From assembly GCF_025457425.1 (NCBI RefSeq), contig NZ_JAMXIA010000001.1, forward strand, positions 434,001-498,000: a DNA stretch of 64,000 nucleotides, given 5' to 3'. Position 1 is the first letter of the stretch, and each line of letters opens with the position of its first letter. The DNA comes from Chryseobacterium foetidum (GTDB lineage: Bacteria > Bacteroidota > Bacteroidia > Flavobacteriales > Weeksellaceae). The notes under the pieces are model-generated. The model did not search any database. It saw only the letters and a list, made by a program, of their open reading frames with translations, and was not told where the DNA came from. This document shows, one piece after another, positions 43,111 to 50,905 of the stretch. A program made the position numbers and the translations under genes.

Positions 43111-44469
43111 CTAAATCGTCATTGAAAAAATCCTTGTTTCAGGCTTATTTCGCATCATTCTCAAATCAAAAACCATGGCAACATTTCTTGTGAAGGCTCT
43201 ACCCTTTTCGGTAATTTTCACTCTGGTGTCGTAGATTTCAACCAAACCGTCATTTTCCATTTCTGAGAGCATTTCAAGTGAATTTTTCAATTCAGGGAAT
43301 GAATTGGCATCTGTAAATTCGGTCTCCAGCTGACACATTAAATTCAAAATATGACGGCGGACAGCCAGATCTTCATGATTTAGAATATGACCTTTCACCA
43401 CAGGAATTTCACCTTCCTCAACCATCTTTTGGTATTCTTCCACCGTTTTCACATTTTGGGCAAAAGCATACCATGAATCGGAGATCGCAGACATTCCCAA
43501 ACCAACCATCAGTTGTGTTTTACTTGAAGTATAGCCCATAAAATTCCTGTGAAGTTTACTCTGCGTCATCGATTGATACAAATCATCATGCTCAAGAGAA
43601 AAATGATCCATCCCAACTTCAATATAGCCTAAATCTTCGAGTAATTTTTTACCGTCTTCGTATAAACGTCTTTTCTCGTCACCACTCGGAAGGTCGTTTT
43701 CGTCGAAACCTCTTTGTCCGACACCTTTTACCCACGGAACGTGAGCGTAAGAATAAAAAGCCAGTCTGTCCGGCTTCAGTTCCATCGTTTTGCGGATGGT
43801 ATTTTCCATAGCTTCCCAGTTTTGATGTGGAAGACCGAAAACCAAATCATGGCTGATGCCTCTGTAACCGATTTCACGCGCAAATTCTGTGACTTCCTTT
43901 ACTTTTTCATACGACTGAATTCTGTTGATGGCTTTTTGAACCTTAGGATCATAATCCTGAACTCCAAAACTCACTCTTCTGAAACCCAAATCATACAATG
44001 TTGTTAAATGTTCTCTGGTCGTATTATTCGGATGACCTTCAAATGAAAATTCAGGATCTTCGGCGATTTCTACAGTTTCAAAAATACCTTGAAGCATCGT
44101 TTTTAAATTTGCCGGAGAAAAAAATGTTGGAGTTCCGCCACCTAAGTGAAGTTCTTTTAATTTTGGCTTTTCTGAAAACAGCTTTAAATATAAATTCCAC
44201 TCTTTCAAAACAGACTCCAGATACGGAATTTCTACGCTGTGTTGCTTCGTAATTCTTTTGTGACAGGCACAAAATGTACATAATGCCTCGCAAAAAGGAA
44301 GATGGATGTAAATCGAAATCCCTTCTTCAGAATTAGATTCATCGAAAGACCTTATTACCGTTTCCTTATATTTTTCAGGAGAAAAACTGCTCTCGTCCCA
44401 GTAAGGAACGGTAGGATAAGATGTGTAACGGGGTCCGGGAATATTATATTTATCGACTAAAGAATTCAT
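43111..44469 (-). CDS. hemN: oxygen-independent coproporphyrinogen III oxidase
   Basis: 452 residues from ATG 44469 (MNSLVDKYNI). The radical-SAM cluster cysteines are Cys60, Cys64 and Cys67, with the HemN-specific extra Cys69 (FCEALCTFCAC). YTSYPTVPYWD, HLGGGTPTFFS and LGMSAISDS are true-HemN features as opposed to HemW. It makes protoporphyrinogen IX under low oxygen. An exact TAATTTTG -7 box lies 38 bp upstream; no clear FNR-type site was found. Confidence 0.95.
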   Translation of the reverse strand: MNSLVDKYNIPGPRYTSYPTVPYWDESSFSPEKYKETVIRSFDESNSEEGISIYIHLPFCEALCTFCACHKRITKQHSVEIPYLESVLKEWNLYLKLFSEKPKLKELHLGGGTPTFFSPANLKTMLQGIFETVEIAEDPEFSFEGHPNNTTREHLTTLYDLGFRRVSFGVQDYDPKVQKAINRIQSYEKVKEVTEFAREIGYRGISHDLVFGLPHQNWEAMENTIRKTMELKPDRLAFYSYAHVPWVKGVGQRGFDENDLPSGDEKRRLYEDGKKLLEDLGYIEVGMDHFSLEHDDLYQSMTQSKLHRNFMGYTSSKTQLMVGLGMSAISDSWYAFAQNVKTVEEYQKMVEEGEIPVVKGHILNHEDLAVRRHILNLMCQLETEFTDANSFPELKNSLEMLSEMENDGLVEIYDTRVKITEKGRAFTRNVAMVFDLRMMRNKPETRIFSMTI

Positions 44470-44506
44470 GTGGAAAAATTTGTAAACCGTCACATAGACA
44501 GCTTTG

Positions 44507-44537
44507 CAAAATTACTCATTAATGCTGAATTACCAAG
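44507..44537 (-). promoter_or_regulatory. probable promoter of hemN
   Basis: Read leftward: CTTG (44534-44537), 19 bp, then TAATTTTG (44507-44514), an exact -7 match with a near -33 match. Confidence 0.6.
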
Positions 44538-44654
44538 AATGACAAATGTTAGGCTTTGACAGAAGTCTTATTTTGTAATCAGTCTAAATACTTCTACGGA
44601 GAAAAATACTTTTACCTGCCTCAACATAAAAGAGATCGCTACAGTGCAAATTTT

Positions 44655-45674
44655 CTAAAATGACAGTTTCATCACAGAAATTTTATCTTTTCCCGCAAAA
44701 ACAATTGTGTTTGCATCAATCCATTTGCAAACGTAAAATCCTTTTTCATCTGAAATTTTCTTCCATGTTTTTCCAAAGTCTGATGAATACGAAATATGTT
44801 GATCTCCAACGGAAATAATATCTTTTCCTTTCGAATTGGGTTTAATTTTCACACAGGTTGTGTAACCTGCATTATTTCCCGATGCCTGAATCTGCCACGT
44901 TTTTCCGGCATCTGTAGATGTTGCAATGTTGTTTACATTTTCGTTTTGTTTGGTATAATCTCCACCCACGGCAATACCGAATTTGTCTCCCGAAAAATCG
45001 ATAGAATAAATGCCTTGTGATGATATCCCGTGTACAAAAGGTGTCTCGAAAGCTTCAAGTTTATCGTTTTTCAGATTTAATCTTAAAATTCTTGATGAAT
45101 TTCCGCCGGTTGCTACCCACAGAAAATTTTCTCCACCGGAAATATTGGTATTGCTCGATGCAAAAGCGGCTTCACCGATTTTCATCTTTAGGTGCGGATA
45201 TTTTTTAGTCACAAATTTTCCTTTTACGATTTTGAAATCCATCAGTTTTAAATTTAAATCTTCCGAAGGATCCGAAAAGGCAAAAAATTTATTTTTATGA
45301 AAGTACAAAGCATCATAAAATGCATTTTTGGCTGTATCTTGATAAACAATCTGATGCTTCAGCGATTTTTTATCAATCTTAAAAAACTGAGCCGGACTTT
45401 CAATATTTATCGTGTAAAAGGAATTCTGATCCTGCGCTAAAGTTCGAAACTGAAGCTTTTTTTCTGAGAGAGCAATTTGCTTTTTGTTTTCGGGATTTTT
45501 AAGATCTACAAAACCAAATTTAGAATCAGTTCCGTTGTACCAAACCTTACCGTCATGAAGTTCCAAAGCTCTGATGCTGATTTGATCTTTATAAATTTCT
45601 TTAAAACTCTCAATTTCCTGTCCGAAAGAGAAAAAGGAAATGACTAAACATGTGGTGGTTATTAATTTTTTCAT
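44655..45674 (-). CDS. secreted beta-propeller protein (YCF48/sialidase-fold type)
   Basis: 339 residues from ATG 45674, signal peptide MKKLITTTCLVISFFSFGQ. The C-terminal half has repeated BNR-like strands: ATSTDAGKTWQIQASG and SYSSDFGKTWKKISDE, the S/T-x-D-x-G-x-T-W Asp-box pattern. Such proteins are usually annotated as oxidoreductase or glycosyl-hydrolase-like, but no catalytic residues are evident. Monocistronic, periplasmic or surface located. Confidence 0.75.
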   Translation of the reverse strand: MKKLITTTCLVISFFSFGQEIESFKEIYKDQISIRALELHDGKVWYNGTDSKFGFVDLKNPENKKQIALSEKKLQFRTLAQDQNSFYTINIESPAQFFKIDKKSLKHQIVYQDTAKNAFYDALYFHKNKFFAFSDPSEDLNLKLMDFKIVKGKFVTKKYPHLKMKIGEAAFASSNTNISGGENFLWVATGGNSSRILRLNLKNDKLEAFETPFVHGISSQGIYSIDFSGDKFGIAVGGDYTKQNENVNNIATSTDAGKTWQIQASGNNAGYTTCVKIKPNSKGKDIISVGDQHISYSSDFGKTWKKISDEKGFYVCKWIDANTIVFAGKDKISVMKLSF

Positions 45675-45691
45675 ACTACTCAAATTTAATC

Positions 45692-45719
45692 AAAAAAAAT
45701 TCCGCACGAGGCGGAATTT
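45692..45719 (-). terminator. intrinsic terminator of the amino-acid permease gene
   Basis: AAATTCCGC (45697-45705) pairs with GCGGAATTT (45711-45719) around 5 nt, followed leftward by eight T. It lies 5 bp after the permease stop. Confidence 0.9.
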
Positions 45720-45724
45720 AAAAT

Positions 45725-47368
45725 TTATTTTTTATTGTCAATATCGATGTCTACATCTTCCAAAGGTTTTTGTTCAGCCTTGAAAGTTTCGCCATAACCG
45801 CCATTCTGCAGTTTTGAGTTTCTTTTACTGTAAAGGAAATAAATGATAAAACCGATAATCAGCCATCCGAAAGAATACATCTGTGCTTCTTTACTCAGGT
45901 TAAAAATAAGATAAACATTGATTGCAATTCCCAAACATGCAATTACCGGCAGTGCAGGAACTTTGAAACTTCTTACCATATTTGGTTCTTTAACTCTCAA
46001 AACCCAAACCGCAACACAAACCATTGTGAAGGCGAAAAGAGTTCCAAAACTTGTCATATGTGCCAAATCATTAATCGGCGTAAGTGAAGCAACGATTGCG
46101 ATCACAGTTCCTAAAATCATCAGGTTTTTTCTTGGAACTCCTGAAACAGGATTTACTTTTGAAAAAGTTGCAGGAATAAGACCATCTTTAGACATTCCAA
46201 GGAAAATTCTTGACTGTCCCATGATCATTACCATTAATACAGAAATCAAACCTACGGTAGCAGCAATGGTGATAATATAACCAGCCCAAGCCTGACCTGC
46301 GATATCAAATGCATAAGCAACAGGAGCTTTAATCGCATCAGGATATTTTCCTAAAGGATTAAAATCGCTGTAATGCATCATTCCCGTAAGAACAAGTGAT
46401 ACCAAAATATATAAAACTGTACAGATGATTAATGAAGTGATGATGGCAAACGGTACATCTTTTTTAGGATTAATCGCTTCTCCAGCCTGCGTGGAAACCG
46501 CATCAAACCCAACGTAAGCAAAGAAAATTGCAGATGCTCCTGCAACAACTCCCGCCAGACCATAAGCCTTGTGTGTAACGCCATTTTCTGTGATTGTAGT
46601 AGCATCGGGGATAAATGGTGACCAGTTATCAACATTAATGAAAAACAATCCGGCAATGATGACAAAAATAATTGCAGAAACCTTTAAAATTACGATGAAG
46701 TTGTTTGCTTTTGCAGCTCCTTTTGTTCCTCTCAATAGAATCCAGATTACAAACAGAACGATTGCTAAAGCTGGAAGATTTAAAAATAATTTAAAATTTG
46801 CAATTTCAGGAGCTGCATTGAAATTAGCTATCGTTTCCTGAAACCCTAATAATTTGTCTGCAGGCAGTTTCCCTTCCGCAATCTGTTTTGTAGCTTCACC
46901 GAATGCTTTGTGAGCAGTTCCGGGATCGGTAGTCATCCAATACGGTAAATGAAGACCGAACATTTTCAGCAGTTTCCCGAAATATCCTGACCACGAAACG
47001 GCGACCGTCATTGATCCCATGGCGTATTCGAGAATCAGTCCCCAACCGATAATCCATGCAAAAATTTCTCCCACAGTTCCGTATGCATAAGCATAGGCAG
47101 AACCTTCCACGGGAAGAATTGATGCAAATTCAGCATAACATAAAGCAGCAAAAACGCAGGCAATACCTGCAATTACGAACGAAAGTGCCAAGGCTGGTCC
47201 GGCATTATAGTAAGCACCGGTACCCGTAAGTACGAAAATACCTCCTCCGATAATAGCTCCGATTCCGATAGCAGTAAGGCTCCATTTCCCTAAGACACGC
47301 TTGAGCTCGCTCTTCTGAATATCGGCTTCGTAAGCACTCATTGGCTTTTTAGCCCAAATTTTAGACAT
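45725..47368 (-). CDS. APC-superfamily amino-acid permease (cationic amino-acid transporter type)
   Basis: 547 residues, 12-14 membrane segments. The opening GIGAIIGGGIFVLTGTGA, ALCYAEFASILPVEGSAYAYAYG and FFAYVGFDAVSTQAGEAINPKKDVPFAI (shown as family landmarks at about 34-52, 84-107 and 285-312) are typical of the CAT/YfnA group. A long loop between helices 4 and 5 is family-typical. It takes up cationic or neutral amino acids. Monocistronic with its own terminator; a -7-like TATTTTCG lies about 26 bp upstream. Confidence 0.9.
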   Translation of the reverse strand: MSKIWAKKPMSAYEADIQKSELKRVLGKWSLTAIGIGAIIGGGIFVLTGTGAYYNAGPALALSFVIAGIACVFAALCYAEFASILPVEGSAYAYAYGTVGEIFAWIIGWGLILEYAMGSMTVAVSWSGYFGKLLKMFGLHLPYWMTTDPGTAHKAFGEATKQIAEGKLPADKLLGFQETIANFNAAPEIANFKLFLNLPALAIVLFVIWILLRGTKGAAKANNFIVILKVSAIIFVIIAGLFFINVDNWSPFIPDATTITENGVTHKAYGLAGVVAGASAIFFAYVGFDAVSTQAGEAINPKKDVPFAIITSLIICTVLYILVSLVLTGMMHYSDFNPLGKYPDAIKAPVAYAFDIAGQAWAGYIITIAATVGLISVLMVMIMGQSRIFLGMSKDGLIPATFSKVNPVSGVPRKNLMILGTVIAIVASLTPINDLAHMTSFGTLFAFTMVCVAVWVLRVKEPNMVRSFKVPALPVIACLGIAINVYLIFNLSKEAQMYSFGWLIIGFIIYFLYSKRNSKLQNGGYGETFKAEQKPLEDVDIDIDNKK

Positions 47369-47521
47369 ATAATTTAATTTAATTAAAGATTTACGAAAAT
47401 ATAAAAATTTTAGAGAAATTAACGTTTATTGCTAACTTTTAGAACATAAACTTTAAGTATCGGCCATAAAAAATTGATTTTCACGCTTTCTAAAAATATT
47501 TTAACGGACGGATTTTTTGTG

Positions 47522-47529
47522 TATTTTTG
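47522..47529 (+). promoter_or_regulatory. -7 promoter box of pnuC
   Basis: TATTTTTG matches TAnnTTTG exactly, but it lies only 5 bp before the likely ATG, implying a leaderless or nearly leaderless transcript. Confidence 0.5.
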
Positions 47530-47534
47530 AAGCA

Positions 47535-48194
47535 ATGAATTTCTATGATCTTTTTATAAAACCCTATGAGGCCTACACTTACGGGCAAATTGCGTTGGAA
47601 GCTGCGGCAAGCATTTTAGGGATTATAAGTGTCTATTTTTCAATTAAAAAGAATATCTGGCTCTACCCAACGGGAATTATTTCGACAGTCATTTATGTTT
47701 ACATTCTTTTCAATTTCGGTCTGCTGGGCGACTGTCTTATCAATGTATATTATACCGTAATGAGCGTTTACGGATGGATTTTATGGTCAAAAAATTCTGA
47801 TGATCATATTCATGTGGATGTTCAGAAGGCTACAAAACGGGACTGGCTTTACAGTGTCATTCTTTTTGTGGTGAGTATGATGCTGGTAACAGCTGTTTAT
47901 TACTACAAACCATTTATAGATAATAATTTCTCTTCAGACGGAATCCGCTTTGGTCTTTACCATCTTGACTGGGGAAACTGGCTTGACGTTGTAACCACTT
48001 CAGTCTTTCTTATCGGGATGTGGCTCATGGCGATAAGACGCGTCGAAAGCTGGTATTTCTGGATTCTCGGAGATCTCATTTGCATACCGATGATGCTCTA
48101 TAAGGAGCTGGGAATTACTTCGGTGCAATATTTGGTATTTACATTCATGGCAATCAGAGGATATATTGCCTGGAACAAAAGTTTAAAACAGTAA
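47535..48194 (+). CDS. pnuC: nicotinamide riboside transporter PnuC
   Basis: 219 residues from ATG 47535 (MNFYDLFIKPYEAY); the frame reaches back 18 bp but only through the promoter box. Seven membrane segments with PnuC motifs IWLYPTGIISTVIYVYILF, WSYYGWILW-like SVYGWILWSK and SWYFWILGDLICIPMMLYK. It carries nicotinamide riboside (NAD precursor) across the inner membrane. No riboswitch-like structure is seen upstream, and the short leader leaves no room for one. Confidence 0.92.
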   Translation: MNFYDLFIKPYEAYTYGQIALEAAASILGIISVYFSIKKNIWLYPTGIISTVIYVYILFNFGLLGDCLINVYYTVMSVYGWILWSKNSDDHIHVDVQKATKRDWLYSVILFVVSMMLVTAVYYYKPFIDNNFSSDGIRFGLYHLDWGNWLDVVTTSVFLIGMWLMAIRRVESWYFWILGDLICIPMMLYKELGITSVQYLVFTFMAIRGYIAWNKSLKQ

Positions 48195-48206
48195 AATTTA
48201 GATACG

Positions 48207-48812
48207 ATGAAAAATTTAATAAAAATTTCGCTTAGCGTTTTCGCTTTTATAAGTTTAAGTTCATGTACAGTGTACAGCGATCAGGGTGCCGGATACGGTG
48301 ATCCCTATATGAGTAACGGTGCCTATTATGCGCCGGGAAATTATTACGGAGACGGAGGATATTGGGGTAACGACGGATATTATTACAGAAACGATATTCA
48401 TTATTATTATGATCAGGGAAGACCCTATTATTTCTACGGAAACAACAGACAGAAAGTGTATGTAGAAAGAAATGCAGCTCCGAATACTGGGACGAGATCC
48501 GGAAATTACGGCTTTACCAATCCTAATTCGAATACAAATAATAATCCGAGACAGAATACCGGAGGTTTCAGAAACAACAGACAGAATCAGCAGAGCCAGC
48601 CAAGGAATAACGGTGGTTTTAGAAACAATCAGCAAAACCAGCAGACACAGCCGAGAAATAATGGAGGTTTCAGGAATAATAACACAACCATCCCAGCTCC
48701 GAACACCAACACAAATCAAAATTCCGGAGGATTCAGAAACGGAACCGACAGCAACCGACAAAATTCTACTCCGAACAACGGAAATACAAACGGAAACGGT
48801 TTCAGACGATAA
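48207..48812 (+). CDS. low-complexity lipoprotein rich in Asn, Gln, Gly, Tyr
   Basis: 201 residues; lipoprotein signal with lipobox near FISLSSC (Cys20). The first part is Tyr/Gly rich (GAYYAPGNYYGDGGYWG). The second part is built from NQQxQPRNNGGFRNN-type units with GGFR five times; the DNA of about 48575-48676 shows a 51-bp tandem period. No enzyme motif. Such tails may be disordered and sit outside the membrane. It follows pnuC by 12 bp and may be co-transcribed. Confidence 0.75.
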   Translation: MKNLIKISLSVFAFISLSSCTVYSDQGAGYGDPYMSNGAYYAPGNYYGDGGYWGNDGYYYRNDIHYYYDQGRPYYFYGNNRQKVYVERNAAPNTGTRSGNYGFTNPNSNTNNNPRQNTGGFRNNRQNQQSQPRNNGGFRNNQQNQQTQPRNNGGFRNNNTTIPAPNTNTNQNSGGFRNGTDSNRQNSTPNNGNTNGNGFRR

Positions 48813-48827
48813 TAATTCTAAATAAAC

Positions 48828-48855
48828 AGCGAACGGCTTTTGTCCGTTCGCTTTT
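48828..48855 (+). terminator. intrinsic terminator after the low-complexity lipoprotein
   Basis: Perfect 9-bp stem AGCGAACGG / CCGTTCGCT with a 7-nt loop, then T-rich sequence. Confidence 0.9.
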
Positions 48856-48869
48856 CGCTTTATTATGTG

Positions 48870-48877
48870 TAATTTTG
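48870..48877 (+). promoter_or_regulatory. -7 promoter box of dapF
   Basis: TAATTTTG matches TAnnTTTG, 28 bp before the dapF ATG and just after the previous terminator. Confidence 0.6.
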
Positions 48878-48905
48878 CAGGCTATTTGAGACTAAAATAA
48901 TCACG

Positions 48906-49673
48906 ATGAACTTTTACAAATATCAGGGTACCGGCAACGACTTTATTATGCTAGACAACCGTTCAGGAGAATGGAATATTCTTTCGACAACAGCGATTAC
49001 ACAACTTTGTGACCGCCGTTTCGGAATTGGTGCGGACGGTTTAATTAAAATTAATTCAGCAGAAAACGTAGACTTTGAAGTTGATTATTACAATTCTGAC
49101 GGATCTAAAAGTTTTTGTGGAAACGGTGCACGTTGTTCGGTGGCTTTTGCCCATTTTCTTGGAATTTTTAATGATTCTAAAACTGTTTTTACCGCTATCG
49201 ACGGTCTTCACGAAGCTGAAATTGCTGAAGATATTGTTAAACTGAAAATGAGCGATGTAAAAACGATTTCAAAAGACGGAAATGATTCTGTTTTGAATAC
49301 CGGCTCGCCTCACTACATCAAATATGTAAATGATATTGCTGATGTAAATGTTTTTGAAGACGGAAAAGCCATCAGATATTCTGAAAACTACACTCAGGAA
49401 GGCATCAACGTGAATTTTGTGGAAGAAATTTCAGACGGACAGATTTTTGTGCGTACTTATGAAAGAGGTGTTGAAGATGAAACGTACAGTTGCGGAACAG
49501 GCGTTACAGCAGCGGCTCTGACTTATCTTGATAAAAATTCGGCGACGGAAGTTGCAGTGAAAACTTTGGGTGGTGATCTGAAAGTGTATGCGGAAAAAAA
49601 CGGAGATTCATTTGAAAACATTTGGTTGGAAGGTCCTGCAAAACAGGTTTTCAAAGGAGAAATTAAATTTTAA
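48906..49673 (+). CDS. dapF: diaminopimelate epimerase
   Basis: 255 residues. The two catalytic cysteines are Cys71 (FCGNGARC) and Cys196 (YSCGTGV), in the expected symmetric domains; N-terminal YQGTGNDFIMLDN is also diagnostic. It converts LL- to meso-diaminopimelate for lysine and peptidoglycan. mltG follows after 36 bp, so two peptidoglycan-related genes are paired. Confidence 0.97.
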   Translation: MNFYKYQGTGNDFIMLDNRSGEWNILSTTAITQLCDRRFGIGADGLIKINSAENVDFEVDYYNSDGSKSFCGNGARCSVAFAHFLGIFNDSKTVFTAIDGLHEAEIAEDIVKLKMSDVKTISKDGNDSVLNTGSPHYIKYVNDIADVNVFEDGKAIRYSENYTQEGINVNFVEEISDGQIFVRTYERGVEDETYSCGTGVTAAALTYLDKNSATEVAVKTLGGDLKVYAEKNGDSFENIWLEGPAKQVFKGEIKF

Positions 49674-49709
49674 AAAAATCAAAAACACAAACATCGGTTT
49701 TTATATATT

Positions 49710-50735
49710 ATGAAAAAAGCAGTTATCATCGTTGTACTTCTACTGATCGTTATCGGTGGATTTTTCGGTTTTAAATTTTACAAAAAAAATTATGGAAATA
49801 ATATACGGAAAGATGGATATGTTTTGATTCCTCATGGTGCAGAATTTAAGCAAATTATAGATTCTGCAGCAAAATACGTGGATGATAAAGCCACATTTGA
49901 AGCTGTATCTGTTGAAAAAGATCTTCCCAAAAACTTCAAACCAGGACGTTACCATTTTAAGAAAGGAATGGGAAATTCAGATTTGGTGAATATGATCAAA
50001 GCCGGAAATCAAAGTGAAAACTCCTTTAGAATCGGTGATTTCGGAGACGTTTATCAGATGGTGGGAAAAGTGACCAAAAAAACAGAAACTGATTCCCTTA
50101 AATTTGTAAATGAACTTAATAAAATTGCTGTCGATAAAGGCTACACTTCAGCGGAAGATTTAAAAAAATACTTTTTTATTGACACCTACAATTTTTACTG
50201 GACGGTAACTCCTGCTGAATTTTTCAAAAAATTTAATGATCAGTATCAGGATTTCTGGACCGCAGAAAGAAAAGCTAAAGAAGCTCAATCCGGTTTAAGC
50301 AGAGATCAGATTTATGCTTTGGCATCAATTGTTTTTAAAGAATCAGGAGGTAAACCGGACGAGATGAAAACCATTGCCGGACTTTACTTAAACCGTTACA
50401 AAAAAGATATGAAGCTGCAGAGTGACCCGACGGTAATTTATGCAATCAACAAGCAGACAAATTTCAAAGAATCTATTAAAAGAGTTCTTTATAAGCACCT
50501 TTCCACCCCATCGCCTTTTAACACTTATGCCAACAAAGGGATTCCGCCGGGACCGATTTGTATTACAGATAAAAATTCTGTGGATGCTGTGTTGAATGCC
50601 GAGAAAAACAATTTCATTTTTATGTGCGCCGATCCTTCAAGACCTGGTCTTCATAAATTTACGGATAATGCTGAAGAACACGCTGCCAATGCGAAAGTAT
50701 ACCAAGAGTGGCTTAACTCACGGAATATCAAATAA
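49710..50735 (+). CDS. mltG: endolytic peptidoglycan transglycosylase MltG
   Basis: 341 residues with an N-terminal membrane anchor (AVIIVVLLLIVIGGFFGFKF), a LysM-like part (KPGRYHFKKGMGNSDLVNMI) and the YceG catalytic domain: catalytic Glu211 in FKESGG, LYLNRYKKDMKLQSDPTVIYA and the end SPFNTYANKGIPPGPI. It cuts nascent glycan strands and ends their growth. It sits directly behind dapF. Confidence 0.95.
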   Translation: MKKAVIIVVLLLIVIGGFFGFKFYKKNYGNNIRKDGYVLIPHGAEFKQIIDSAAKYVDDKATFEAVSVEKDLPKNFKPGRYHFKKGMGNSDLVNMIKAGNQSENSFRIGDFGDVYQMVGKVTKKTETDSLKFVNELNKIAVDKGYTSAEDLKKYFFIDTYNFYWTVTPAEFFKKFNDQYQDFWTAERKAKEAQSGLSRDQIYALASIVFKESGGKPDEMKTIAGLYLNRYKKDMKLQSDPTVIYAINKQTNFKESIKRVLYKHLSTPSPFNTYANKGIPPGPICITDKNSVDAVLNAEKNNFIFMCADPSRPGLHKFTDNAEEHAANAKVYQEWLNSRNIK

Positions 50736-50905
50736 TAAAAATTTTTAACCTTTTTTTAACAATGTTTTAATTTAACAAATTAGGTTAAAAAGCGTCTAAC
50801 ACATTATAATAATAAACTAACTAAGAAGTCTGCAATAAATTTTTCTCTTGACAATTTTTTTTGTTTTGTATTAAATTTTTGCATTCTTTATACAATTAAG
50901 AATTT

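Noticed and set aside
44515..44600. FNR-type operator upstream of hemN
   Set aside because: TTGACAGAAG-like text is present but no symmetric TTGA-N6-TCAA site was found.
47369..47521. NAD- or NMN-type riboswitch before pnuC
   Set aside because: The promoter box lies 5 bp before the start, leaving no transcribed leader, and no conserved riboswitch core was seen.
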